DNA from: Theobroma cacao
Taxonomy: Eukaryota > Streptophyta > Magnoliopsida > Malvales > Malvaceae
Assembly: GCF_000208745.1 (NCBI RefSeq)
Contig: NC_030853.1
Location: 1,891,815-1,955,814, forward strand
Reading direction: 5' to 3'
DNA: 64,000 nt
This document shows positions 12,601-22,799 of the stretch, in pieces. Position numbers and translations under genes: made by a program. The notes below the pieces were generated by a model. That model was not told the DNA's origin. It worked only from the letters and a program-made list of their open reading frames with translations, and did no database searches. Numbering within the stretch: position 1 is the stretch's first letter; every line of letters begins with the position of its first letter.

Positions 12601-12890
12601 TGTTATCTATTTTGTATCTTGTTGCTTGATTTAGTTATTATTTATATTACTAGTTACTTATTTTTTTAAATTTTTATGTCTAAGGTCAAACAAGCACACA
12701 AAAAAGTCAAAGTCAAAAAAGAAAATCTTTTGCTAGTAGAGCGAGTGAAACTGTTACTAGTGCACCAAGTGAAGCTGCTGTTGGTGCACCAAGTGAAGCT
12801 GTTGTTGGTGCAAGTGAACTTCTTTCTAATGCAAGTGAAGGTGCTACTAGGTCTACTGCTTCAATGGTTGTCAAAAAGTGGAAAAAATGA
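9638..12890 (+). pseudogene. MULE transposase of the nested element, lightly decayed
   Basis: The N-terminal MULE/PB1-like segment begins near 9638 (FHHGG, then VHEPKFAYKRGKRK) and runs to YVEHG at about 9930, followed by an acidic linker. The transposase core is open at 10738-11238 with the first Asp in FGLDGCFLKG. Trp is replaced by a TGA stop at 11236. An intron fits 11355-11663, splitting MSDMQK from GLLSAMFE, which carries the second Asp. The Glu lies in NNMCETFNG (about 11945-11970). The SWIM finger CSCRAWDISGVPCQH is at 12241-12285, then a basic FAGRPKKDKRREE tail and a zinc knuckle that has lost its first cysteines. The tail (12750-12840) is a short Ser-Ala-Pro-Ser-Glu repeat. All three catalytic residues survive, but stops and frameshifts near 10200, 11240, 11700 and 12110 make it a pseudogene. 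It is not closely related to the mudrA at 3671. Confidence 0.88.
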
Positions 12891-13315
12891 GGGGTATTAA
12901 AAGAAACCAATCTATTAGATGTTGGTCAAACTATTGTTAGCTTACAAACCTCTTGTAAAGGTTTTTGTACATTGTTTTGTATATATATATATAGCTGCCT
13001 TTCTTTCCTAAAAAGGTAGATGTTCTTGCTGTCTTTCATATTATAATAATAATTATAATTATATAGTTTCCTCAAGAAGGAGCTATTTATGGGAGTGATT
13101 TCCTTCATTTTAGGGTTGCTTTGCTTAATGGAATTTAGATTTTTACCTTTAAAAAAATATTTCTCAAACTCCCTTTGAAAGAAATGATCATAAAGCTAAT
13201 ATATGGCTTCATTTACTTTTGTTTTTAGTCTAATATATTTATTATTGAAATGATAGCAATAAGAAAAGATGCTTAATAATATGAAAAGTTTGTTAATTAT
13301 ATTTTTTTGGCTCAA

Positions 13316-13553
13316 TTTAATCTCTTTATTTTCGTTCATTTTCGTCCTCATACCTTGAAATTTTATTCAAATTAGTCCCTGAACCGTAAATTTTTCTCAA
13401 CTTTAGTCCTTCTTTTTTTTGGGCGGGAAAATTTTTCCTTCTTGTGTGCCATGAGGCACTGCCACTTCAAAGTGCCATGTCAGCATCACAGTGCCACGTG
13501 GCACTATCATGCCCAGTCTGATACGATGATGTGGCACTACCATGCCATCTCGT
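13316..13553 (-). repeat. Right terminal inverted repeat of the nested MULE
   Basis: This is the reverse-complement partner of 7945-8205. Both contain the TGGGCATG block, a GTGCCA(C) cluster, a C-rich AAAAATTTTTCCCGCC or GTTCCCACCC segment and a GGGACTAATTTGA stretch. It ends next to the 138-bp array of the surrounding element. Confidence 0.8.
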
Positions 13554-14235
13554 CGGGTGACACATTGAGTGGTAGTAGAATTATGGGGTGACACGCCACG
13601 GCTAAATTCCTAGATGTTGATGACATCTTGGGGTGACGCGTTAAGTGGTAGCGGATTTATGGGGTGACACGTTGAGTTATTGCAGTATTTGTGGGGTGAC
13701 ACGCCACACCTTAATTCTTAGATGTTGATGACATCTTGTGGTGACATGTTGAGTGGTAGCGGATTTATGGGGTGACACACTGAGTGGTAGCAGAATTATG
13801 AGGTGGCACGCTGAGTTGTTGCAGTATTGTGGGGTGAGACGTCATGCCCCAATTGTTAGATGTCGATGACATCTTGTGGTGACATGCCGAGTGATAGCAG
13901 ATTTATGGGGTGACACGCTGAGTGGTGGCAGAATTTTGGGTGACACGCTGAGTTGTTGTAGTGTTGTGGGGTGACACGCCACGCCCCAATTCTTAGATGT
14001 CGATGACATCTTGTGGTGACACTCTGAATGGTCGCAAATTTATGAGGTGACACGCTGAGTGGTAGCAGAATTATGTGGTCACACGTTGAGTTGTTGCAGT
14101 ATTGTGGGGTGACATGCCACGCCCCAATTGTTAGATGTCGATGACATCTTGTCGTGTCACGCTGAATGATAGTAGATTTATGGGGTGACAAGTTGAGTGG
14201 TAGCATAATTATGGGGTGACACGCCATGCCCCTAT
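13554..14235 (-). repeat. 138-bp higher-order tandem array of GGTGACACG subunits
   Basis: The marker word GACATCTTG occurs at 13622, 13730, 13868, 14005 and 14143, giving intervals of 108, 138, 137 and 138 bases. Each 138-base unit holds four subunits of about 30-35 bases that begin GGTGACACG and continue as GCTGAGTGGTAGCAG or GCCACGCCCCAATT. The first interval is one subunit short. The array's GTGACACGCC is the reverse complement of the GGCGTGTCAC core seen in the arrays at both ends of the giant MULE. The open minus-strand frame across it (13856-14227) only reflects the periodicity and is not a gene. Confidence 0.85.
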
Positions 14236-14477
14236 TAATTTAATTTACATAAGCTTCTGAAGATTATAGGCACTGTGTCTAAATTGAAAAATTAATGTAT
14301 AAAATGTATGAATATTATTAAAATTAATAACATTAATTATGTCTACAAAAAAATCTACATACAACATTAGATATGTTCATGGCGCAAGAGTTTAGGGTTC
14401 GCTCTCACAACTATTGCTATAAATTTTCAGAGCGTATTGGCGACGGATATTAGCAATCATATTCTGCTTAACTTTGA
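14236..14477. other. Spacer downstream of the Ulp1 gene
   Basis: AT-rich sequence lies between the 138-bp array and the 3' end of the minus-strand Ulp1 gene. It probably contains that gene's 3' UTR. Nothing else is recognisable. Confidence 0.35.
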
Positions 14478-17400
14478 TTAGTTGCGATTGCAAATATCAT
14501 CAATGTACCCTATGGTGAACATACTGCAGCTGACACTATTATTTTGACAATGCACTAATGCTTTTGGCAAATGAATTTCTAATGGCATCGGAGTCGAATC
14601 TCGTGTCTTTCGACCCATTTTTTGGAAATAACCGGATTGGTGGTAGATGATTGGTATCATTGTCGTAAGGGATGTCATCTGAGCCACATACACTCCGTTA
14701 TCCTTAGTAGCCAAAGTTCTTGTGAAGTCCACCAGCTTGATCATCCACCTGATCAAGTTGATCTTCGCAACCACCCAATGCCCACCCACATTGCAAGGTG
14801 CGAAGATGAAATCGACATCTTCCCATTTTTTACTTCATGTCGGCCCTCACCCTCCACGTACCCTTGTAACTCATCTGGAATTTTCATAGTGAACAGTCCA
14901 TCTTCTGTTGGATATGCAGTGTCAAGCATATGGATGCTGTCCCGTGAAACATGTATACATTAGCTTACATTTCATGCAATCTAAAACTTTAGTATTTTTA
15001 AAATTGAAAAATGTGCTAATAAACTTACGAAGAATATCGTATCAATCACGCATGCACAGGTGTTGTACAGCTTGGACTTTTGCCTTGTCATTCGTTTACA
15101 CAGTACGCTGAGGCATGCGTTTATTTGTTCACTTGTCATTTTCTCTTTGGGATCTTCTAATGTTGTAAAAAAGTCAACCTCTTGATCCCCTAAGATCTAG
15201 ACGTTATGCATGCACATGTAACAGAATGAATTTCAAAAGGGTTGGTGGATTAATGTTTCATTCAAAACAATATTCGCAATGTTATTTATGAGCTTACCTC
15301 TCAAACTCGTCTTTCTTGAAAGCTTCGTACGTTTCCACCATTGAGTTCTTCAGATCTCGACGGCTTATTGACGGATCGACGTACGGGCTTGCCATGTATT
15401 TGCTGGCCATTTTGACCCATGCCTATTCAGTTGAGTCTGAATTAAGTGCTTCATGATGATGGACATTATACAACTCTAGTGACGACACTCGTGACGCGTT
15501 GCTTTCAGGAGTGTTTTGAGGAACATGGTCCCCTTCCGCCTGAATTGATGCAAGGTTCCAATCCCCTCATACTACTGCCTCCATTACTGTATCAGCCTAA
15601 GGAAGATGGTCTCCTTCAGCCTCAACTGAGTGAAGGTCCCCCTCCCTTTTTGTAGATGCATTAACAACCGCATTAACCTCAAGAACATGGTCTCCTTCAG
15701 CATCAACTGATTGAAGGGTGACATCCTCTGCCACAGCATCATTGAGAACGTCATTGACATGATTTACATTCTCTCTGTCAGCACCAACAACATCATGGTG
15801 AATGTGAACACCAGGTTCATAATGCTGCCCATCATCAACATCATCGTGGTGCTCACCATCATGGTGAGATGAAGCACCGGCCTACAGAACGAGATAAATA
15901 GAAAAATCCATTAACTCACAAAAAACCACAAACCATAAATTGAGAATAAAAAATAAGACTACACCTGCTAAATGTAAACCATCAATATATGAGAGAAGAT
16001 AGAATAACGTACTTGTGATTTCAGAACGTCTAGAATCTGACCAACAATACGGTCCTCAAACGTTTGCATTACGAGAGTCAATGACTAGATTGAAGCCTTC
16101 AGCTCCAACATGTCTTTTTTTATGCCTCCGCATGATCCGTCGCAGCTGACGTTTGGTGACTACTCTGTCATTGACTTTTATCGATTGAGTCAACTGCAAT
16201 AACATATATTACTATGTTATTCATAATCATATATGAAATTGTTGAACATAAACCATTAGAATTTTAATATCCTTACCAGCAGCTTGTTAGCACTGTGCGA
16301 TTGAACAGGATCGATCGATGGTTAAGGATATATTGTTGTCCCTGTCAACTGCAATAACAGAAATTACTGTATTACTTAATAAACATATGTGAAAATGTTG
16401 AACACAAACTATTAGAACTGATTTTACCGACGGCTCGTTAGCATTATGCGTCTGAGGAGGACCTCTTGGTGGTTGAGGAGCTGTCGTCGCATGGTCCAAT
16501 TGTAAACACAGATATGTTATTCAATAATCACATATGGAATTGTTGAACACAAACCATTAGAACCGTCCTCACCGACTGTTCACTGACATTGCAATGGTCA
16601 TCCCTTTCCTTCATTAACTCAAGGCCCGACAGCTCATCGTCTCCAGTAGTGGTGGTGTGCTTCTGCTTCATGGCACTAGTGGCTCTTTTTTCCTTCAAGT
16701 TTCTTTTATTTTCCCTAGCACCTAAACCCCAGTTTGCTCGATCCTCGATGTGCCCTATTGGCACGTATTGGTGACCCTCAGATAAGGGGACATCGATGTC
16801 CACAAAATACTCTCGTGTGGGCTCATCCAGGGTAGGCTCCAAGGTTTCGAGTGACCACAACTGCAAAATAGGTATTGTCATTAAATTTTAGAGAAAATTA
16901 TTATACAAATTCACAACACAAATTAGTAGATATTTACTCACATGATGAGATGACTCCAATTTCTCAACCGCCTTGTAGAAGTCTTTCGGTTTTTAATTGC
17001 ATTGCCATTTGCACATACGTGAGTGGACATTGTCCTTCGGAGTAGAAGGGGTAACTGTATTTTGGAAGGCAAGAATTGCCTCCATTGCTCAGAACTGCAA
17101 GTTAAATGTAACCATTATCAGACCGTAAATGACAAACGAGTGCAACCATAAATTATTATGTCAAAAGAAAACTGAAAAATGTTACATGACAGTACCTATA
17201 TCACCCACGCGAATTTGTAAACGTTGTAGCGTAAACGAGTATCCTTCTGCAAGTTTGAGGCAAGCACTTCGAACCCTTTCAATAAGTAGTCCTTGGCCAA
17301 CCTCCAAATATAGTGACCCTAGGGAAAGACATTCCAAGCATCGATGTCCTCCACCAATGAAAAGAGCAAAGGTGTCACCCGACTACGGTAATCTTGACTA

Positions 17401-18008
17401 AATAAAATGTTATTTGTGATCCAGACGAGTGCCATCTTGGTCGCATCTCCTAGTCGTTGAAAGTTGCCTCCTCGGAACATATCAAGCAATGCCTACAACT
17501 TAACACTCTGCTGCCGTTCCAGTATCTCACATGAATTCCATCAAGAACAACCTCTTATTGTCATGTGAATACATCGAGCATTCGACCAAACTTGAGTTCA
17601 ATGATAAGGTAGAACTCTTAATTTGATATACGCGCCTTGCTCTTGCTAGTGACAAACCATAGTTCATGGTCTATTGACTTTGTCTCAGTGATTCGACAAA
17701 TCATGATGTTATGCAGGAGACCAGCGCAAAAGTAGCCTTGTGGATATACATCCAGCAACATTTCGAAACACGTACGCTTGATTGCATCGTACTCCCTTTT
17801 CTCTTGGAGAGTCTTGTTCATGTAATGCAGTTACGACCACTTACAGTGGGTGTTAATAGAGACCTTGAATGCCTACTTCTCCCTCGGCACAACAAGCAAA
17901 CTATCAAGATCATCATACTATCTCGATTGTATCTGCAAAACATGGCACACATGCACGAATGAGTTAACTCATAACGTGTAACACGGTATACTGAAGAAAG
18001 AAATAAAT

Positions 18009-18152
18009 GTTGTTACACACTATGCATACCAAGTAAAATGTTGTTACATGCCATGCATATCAAGTAAGATGTTGTTACACGACATGTATATCAAGTAAAA
18101 TATTGTTACACGCCATGCATATCAAGTCAAATGTTGTTACACGCCACCCCTG
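18009..18152 (-). repeat. 31-bp tandem array, minus-oriented GGCGTGTAACA core
   Basis: GTTGTTAC (or ATTGTTAC) occurs at 18009, 18040, 18071, 18102 and 18133, exactly 31 bases apart. Each unit continues as ACGCCATGCATATCAAG plus TAAAAT. On the minus strand the unit reads CATGGCGTGTAACAAC, the same core as the left array at 3370-3605. It lies inside an intron-sized gap of the Ulp1 gene. Confidence 0.9.
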
Positions 18153-18160
18153 AGCGTTGT

Positions 18161-18335
18161 GGTGACATGCCAATTACTATAATTACTGTCTTGTTACATG
18201 AACTGTCCTAAAATACCCAATGTGGTGACAAACCAACCATGGCATGTCATGACACGTCAATAACTGTAATTACTGACTCGTTTCACGAACTGTCCTAAAA
18301 TACCCAATGTGGTGACATGTTAAAAACCCTAGAAA
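18161..18335. repeat. 87-bp direct repeat, two copies
   Basis: TGACATGCCAATTACTATAA at 18163 recurs with changes at 18250. Both copies share a GAACTGTCCTAAAATACCC block and then AATGTGGTGACA. It continues the 31-bp array and carries the same TGACA(C/T)G words. Confidence 0.75.
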
Positions 18336-18849
18336 ATAAGCTAAAAACTCCAAAAACTAGTTAACCCACTACACGCCAGATCAAATGTTGTAGCTCGTGT
18401 TACACGATATGCAGACGCAGACCCACTTCAAAACTTTGGTAAACTATGTCAGCAAAAAAAATATATTAGTTCTCTATCTCCACAAATTACTCAAAAACCA
18501 TTAGACTAGGAAGAAAATAATTAAAACATAACAAAGACAAAAACACGAACATATCATAGCAACCTAGCAAAAAAATGAACGAACAGAAGACAGTTTTAAT
18601 TTGAGATTGACTGACCTTTTCACTGATAACCGACATTATTGCTGTGATGTCGTTAAGCTTGTAAAGAACGAAGTCGAATACTTTGGTCCATTTAGAAATG
18701 ATGAATGAATCAAACTCTTTTAGTTCCTTCACACAAACATTTGCGAATTCTGAAAAATATATAATTAAAATGAATTGGCCTTATAATATTCATTCATTAA
18801 GTGAAAGTTTAAATGGTTTCCTTGTTATTTGTCTTCATTGTTTTTCTAT

Positions 18850-19490
18850 TTCAAGCCATGGCGTGTCACATATTCAAGCCATGGCGTGTAACAAACTCTA
18901 AACCTTACTGTGTCACAGTTGTGTCACATATTCCTTCTATGGCGTGTCACAAACTCTGATCCTTGTCTTGTCACAGTTGTGTCACATATGCTTACCATGC
19001 CGTCTCACATATTCTCACCATGGCATGTCACAAACTCTAAACCCTGCCATGTCACATATTTTCACCGTGCCATCTCACACATTATCACCTTGTCGTATCA
19101 CAGATTCCTCCTTGGCGTGTCACAATTTTTGAACCCTGTGGTGTCATAGCTGTGTCACATATGCTCACCATGTCGTCTCACATATTCTCATCATGGCGTG
19201 TCACATATTCACAACATGGCGTGCCACATTTTCACGCTAGCATGTCACATATTCTCACCATGTCATCTCACATATTCTTTCCAAGTCATGTCATATATTC
19301 TCACCCTGACGTGTTATATATTCTCTTCATGGTGTGCCATAAACTCTAAACCCTACCGTGTCACTTATTCTCACCATGACGTGTTACACATTCCCACCAT
19401 GTCGTGTCACACATTCTCACCATGCCGTTTCACAAACTCCAAACCCTCCCGTGATACAACTGTGTCACATATGGCCTGTTGTAGCACGAC
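18850..19490 (+). repeat. Right subterminal array, about 24-bp units with GGCGTGTCACA core
   Basis: About 24 degenerate copies of CCATGGCGTGTCACATATTC, at spacings of roughly 24-27 bases, are interspersed with variants reading CAAACTCTAAACCCT. The core differs from the left array by one base (TCACA in place of TAACA). The array lies 430-1065 bases inside the proposed right end of the giant MULE. The overlapping open frames that cross it are repeat artefacts. Confidence 0.8.
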
Positions 19491-19929
19491 CATTTTGTGC
19501 TTTGGATTCACATCTTTTTCCTTTCGATTCACCATCGAATCAGGGATTTCTAGTTTTACATCATTCTCGAAGCTTTGGATTCATCACGATCAATTTCTTA
19601 TTCGGTTTAATATCACCCTTATCGTATTATCTGAATGCCATGTCAGAAATATTTGAAAAACCATCTCCTGCGGCATTATTTTGTTTTGCACAAGCTTCTC
19701 GAAAAAAAAAAGGATGTTTTGCACAAAATTAGAGGGAACAAATTCTTTGCAGATTTATTTTCCCCATTTTGCGTGTGTATGAGAGTGCGTGTTAATGAAG
19801 ATGTCTTATTAAGGGCATTTTTGTCCCAAAATCTCTTATATTGACTTAAAACAGTTAAAATTATCTGAAGGGTTATTTTTCAAAAACACTTTATATTTAA
19901 AGACTAGATTTTATTTCCCATTTATATAT

Positions 19930-21370
19930 ATATATATATATACAATGCTAATGAAAAGGTTTTGCTGTGTCGAGTTTTCCTGCTTACTCTTATTTCCTAG
20001 CAACCTTTGTTGAAATACACAAATTTTGTTGAATTTTTAAGATGAACATTTAATTTAAAATCAATTGATATTATGCAGAGAGATGCTTGTTATATTTATG
20101 TTTTCAGATAGAATTAATTTAACTTATATGAGATTTCTTTTATCATCACTTCAATACTTTTTCTCATGTAAAGGGCAAGCATCCAACTTAAAACTAATTG
20201 ACAATAAACGGAGAGAGTCTTATTATATTTATATTATCAGAATATCCCTAATTTAATTGATGTGGAGTTTCTGTTATAACCACTTTAATAAAGTTTCTTC
20301 TGTCAATTGCCGAGTAGATAATTGCTAGTCACTTGAAGTTTACTATAAGCTCATTTTTGGTCCCAATGTATTTGTATGCATGGTAGCTTTCATGACACAA
20401 TCCATACCTAAAATGGGCTTTCTCATAAGTTATAAGTTATGCTGTTAATTCCCCTCTTAGCTAATTTTATTTACCCTCAGGTTGAAAAAAAAAAGTACTT
20501 GCTTTCTTCTGAGGTGATAACTTATTCACTAATTGAGCAAGGAATCATTGTGAACTGAAAGAAACTTGAAACCCTGAACCATTGTAAGTGAAGGGAAGAA
20601 AATGTTAAATTCTGATTTGCACCATTATTAGGAATTCTCACTCCGCAAGCAAATATATATAGTCCGGATTCTCTTTAACTGATGGTAAAAGAAAGAACAA
20701 TCACGGTTGCTTTGTCAACCCATAAACAGGGAGAAAGTGATATACATATATTCTGATTCTGAGCAATCCTTGATCTGATGTCAGTAAGCATATCCATCTA
20801 TTAGAGAATATCCTTTCCATGATGAGACTTAAAAACCATGCTAACATTTCTAAAACGAAATGCACTAGATCACTAGAAACTCACATTGATCACCTGCATT
20901 TGGGTGGATGAATAGCTCCATCAACTTGAAAGAATACAAGGAAACAAGCAATAAGAAAATTAGCGGTAAGTGTTAAGAGTTAAGAATTCCCTAAGGTCCT
21001 GTTTAGTAGAAACGATTCATAGTATTAATACAAAGACATTTCAATCTCCCAAATGCAGCAAATGGGTTACTGACGGGCAAGCTGTATTTTTTATACTTTT
21101 TGATTTTATTTAAGGTATTGATTCCACTTACCAAGAACCTAATTCTAGCTAATTGCGAGCGGACGTGATTGATGTTGCAATTTGCAGTGTGAGAATTCTG
21201 AATAAAAATCTGATTCGTGGAAGTCTTGATCAATAATGTCAAATTTGGATGCAAATTCAGGTCATACTTTGAATTGATCAGTCACAAATTGCAAAACAAC
21301 CTTCAAGAAAACTCAGACTAAACAAGGCATATGCTTTTGAACTTGCAAAAAGAGGATATTTTGGAGAAAT
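19930..21370. other. Intergenic region between the giant MULE and the EF-hand gene
   Basis: No coding sequence is recognisable. Two diverged copies of an AATTGA(T/C)A(A/T)TA...GAGAG...TTATATTTAT segment sit about 133 bases apart (20063 and 20196), resembling a common plant MITE-like interspersed repeat. Proximal promoter sequence of the EF-hand gene is in the last 200-300 bases. Confidence 0.4.
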
Positions 21371-21376
21371 AACCTC

Positions 21377-21383
21377 TATAAAA
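21377..21383 (+). promoter_or_regulatory. TATA box of the EF-hand gene
   Basis: TATAAAA lies about 95 bases before the ATG at 21478, in a C-rich context typical of plant core promoters. An ACGTCA word, the core of bZIP/as-1-type sites, follows at about 21401. Transcription would start near 21405-21415. Confidence 0.65.
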
Positions 21384-21477
21384 ACCCCCGCCCTGCCTAG
21401 ACGTCATAAGGCAAAGCAAGCATATATTCTCCTGCACAGGTTTCTCCTATCCAGCACCTCCAGGCTCCATATTTCCT

Positions 21478-21789
21478 ATGGCTCTGAGTGATGTGGATCG
21501 AACGTACGGAAGTGTTGGGGGTAATGGCACCTCGAAGCCTAAGCAGGCACCCGTGCCCTTATCTAAGGAACAATTGAAAGAAGCATTCAGGCGCTCTGAC
21601 AGCAATAAAGATGGCCGCCTCAGCAAGGAAGAGCTTAAGAAAGCCTTCAACGACCTTGGTTCACGAGTCCCAGTCTTCCGAACTCTTGCAGCACTTCATC
21701 ATGCTGATGAAAACGGAGATGGGTACGTAAGTGAGGATGAGTTGGACGCTCTGGTTCAATATGCTGTAGGACTTCGTTATGCAAAGTAA
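21478..21789 (+). CDS. Small calmodulin-like protein with two EF hands
   Basis: An intronless frame encodes 103 residues. A flexible N-terminal third (residues 1-28, Gly/Ser/Pro-rich) precedes two canonical EF-hand loops, DSNKDGRLSKEE (41-52) and DENGDGYVSEDE (77-88). Both keep Asp at positions 1 and 5, Gly at 6 and Glu at 12, so both should bind calcium. No signal peptide, acylation signal or membrane segment is visible, so it is probably a soluble cytosolic or nuclear calcium sensor that works by binding partners. It has half the EF-hand number of calmodulin and resembles short plant CML/calcium-binding proteins of about 100 residues. A TATA box upstream and an AATAAA signal downstream support a complete gene. 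It is the only intact single-copy-looking gene between the two DUF247 genes. Confidence 0.92.
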   Translation: MALSDVDRTYGSVGGNGTSKPKQAPVPLSKEQLKEAFRRSDSNKDGRLSKEELKKAFNDLGSRVPVFRTLAALHHADENGDGYVSEDELDALVQYAVGLRYAK

Positions 21790-21826
21790 AATGGGGTAAG
21801 CTAAGTTTGGTATACACTTTGGTGGC

Positions 21827-21832
21827 AATAAA
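21827..21832 (+). terminator. Polyadenylation signal of the EF-hand gene
   Basis: AATAAA lies 38 bases after the stop codon and is followed by T-rich sequence. Plant poly(A) signals are loose, so alternative sites further downstream are likely. Confidence 0.45.
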
Positions 21833-21839
21833 TAATCGA

Positions 21840-22470
21840 TTGGGAGTAAATCCCAGGATGGAATGATCTCTTTTCTTGTTATATACCAGCTTGATGGTTT
21901 GTTTATGTTTACTTTGGAGTAAAACAAACAAGTCCTTACATATATATGATGAATTACCAAGATGGATCAAGCCAGGCACAGTGTGCTCGGTGTGTACTCT
22001 CATCTCATTCTGTTTTGTCATCAGCATTTTGTTGGTTTGTTTGTACCCTTGCCTCCTTCAAGTTCAAGCAATCCTATGGATATACTTACCAAAATGTCTT
22101 TTTTCACTCTTTCTTGCCAGTGACAACTCATTGGATAAAACAAAAATCATGAATAATGGGGCACTTTGGAGTGTGCCTCAGAAATTGGAAATTTGGCACC
22201 CTCAGTTTCGGGTTCCCTTTTTCCTGTTTCCACTCTGCATATAAAAATTAATCCACTTTGATAAATTATACAAAGTGGGGGATTATAATTTGAATCATCT
22301 AAAAAAAATCAATAACCTGAATAATCCCATTGGCATAAAACAATAAATAACTCAATCCAAACTTGACTTGTTTGCTCTCATTAACCTTAATTAGGGAAAT
22401 CCATTTAAGATTCAATGGTCTTTTATTTATGATGCTGCTAGCGAGTTCACAATGAATAAAACTGACACAT
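21840..22470. other. 3' flank of the EF-hand gene
   Basis: This is probable 3' UTR grading into intergenic DNA. The open frames here are short, lack homology that I can recognise and overlap on both strands. The region ends at the poly(T) tract marking the 3' end of a minus-strand LINE. Confidence 0.35.
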
Positions 22471-22799
22471 TTTTTTTTGGAAGTAAAAGATGATTTCATT
22501 ACTTCATCAAAATGAATTACATCTAAGACGTATAGAAGGAGACAATTACAGCTACTTAGAGTAACTTCAAAAAAACCTTCTCTATGCATGGTTAAAGAGT
22601 CACATAAAAACCTTTCTATGAAAAAATTTTAAGGGATAAAAACCATGAATAAAGGAAAATAAGTACCCTTTCAACCGTATAATCATCTGGAATACAAAAA
22701 CCACCCCCAAGCTAACAACCTTCGGGAACACAAAAACCACTCCCAACCTAACAACCTTCAAATGAACTTCTAGACTCTCTCATGATAAGAAGTTGAATG

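Larger units (their letters stand above)
7945..13553 (+). mobile_element. Second MULE nested inside the giant MULE
   Basis: Inverted repeats of about 240-260 bp (7945-8205 and 13316-13553) enclose a different MULE transposase gene. Sequence immediately right of the right repeat returns to the GTGACACGCC-type array of the giant element, so this element is an insertion into it. The outer left boundary is uncertain: the 250 bases before 7945 also carry 'gtccctgtactctcc'-type words but have no partner on the right. I could not identify a target duplication. Confidence 0.75.
14478..18749 (-). pseudogene. Transposon-borne DUF1985 / Ulp1-type cysteine protease
   Basis: Reading the minus strand, a candidate first exon (18749-18616) has good splice borders and encodes ELKEFDSFIISKWTKVFDF. 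The next exon starts at 17932 and carries the DUF1985 region: TCFEMLLDVYPQGYFCAGLL, HELWF, then after one in-frame stop EFYLIIELKFGRMLDVF. A further block at about 17400-17220 reads DAWNVFP, a stop, then GHYIWRLAKDYLLKGF. A charged linker follows (16881-16528). The C-terminal peptidase starts near 15415 (YMASPYVDPSISRRDL) and ends at 14478. It holds the catalytic His in GGHWVVAKI, Asp in IKLVDF, Gln in HCQNNS and Cys in SVSCSMFTIGYIDDI. The usual Gly after Cys is Ser. Ulp1/SENP enzymes remove SUMO, but the function in transposons is unproven. Stops and frameshifts indicate decay. Confidence 0.8.
2850..19915. mobile_element. Giant Mutator-like element with mudrA and Ulp1 protease genes
   Basis: I infer one element of about 17 kb. 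It contains a decayed mudrA transposase (+, 3671-6645) and a convergent DUF1985/Ulp1 protease gene (-, 14478-18749), the gene pair known from KAONASHI and CUMULE MULEs. Four tandem arrays with a shared core (GGCGTGT followed by A or C, then ACA) occur only between these limits. Candidate ends both sit beside AT microsatellites. Read inward, each starts with GAAATAA and has an (A)AAATGCC(C)TT block about 115-125 bases in. The terminal similarity is weak and no target duplication could be fixed because of the AT repeats. The ends are therefore approximate, while the gene content is well supported. A second MULE is nested within it. Confidence 0.6.

Noticed and set aside
12676..12900. Leucine/valine-rich plus-strand frame resembling a membrane protein
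   Set aside because: It is an out-of-frame reading of the Ser-Ala-Pro-Ser-Glu repeat at the C-terminus of the nested MULE transposase.
13856..14227. 123-codon minus-strand frame
   Set aside because: It is open only because the 138-bp unit (46 codons) is a multiple of three and lacks stops in that frame.
18910..19732. Several overlapping plus-strand open frames of 60-150 codons
   Set aside because: They lie across the 24-bp GTGTCACAT array. Their sequence is only the repeat translated in three frames.
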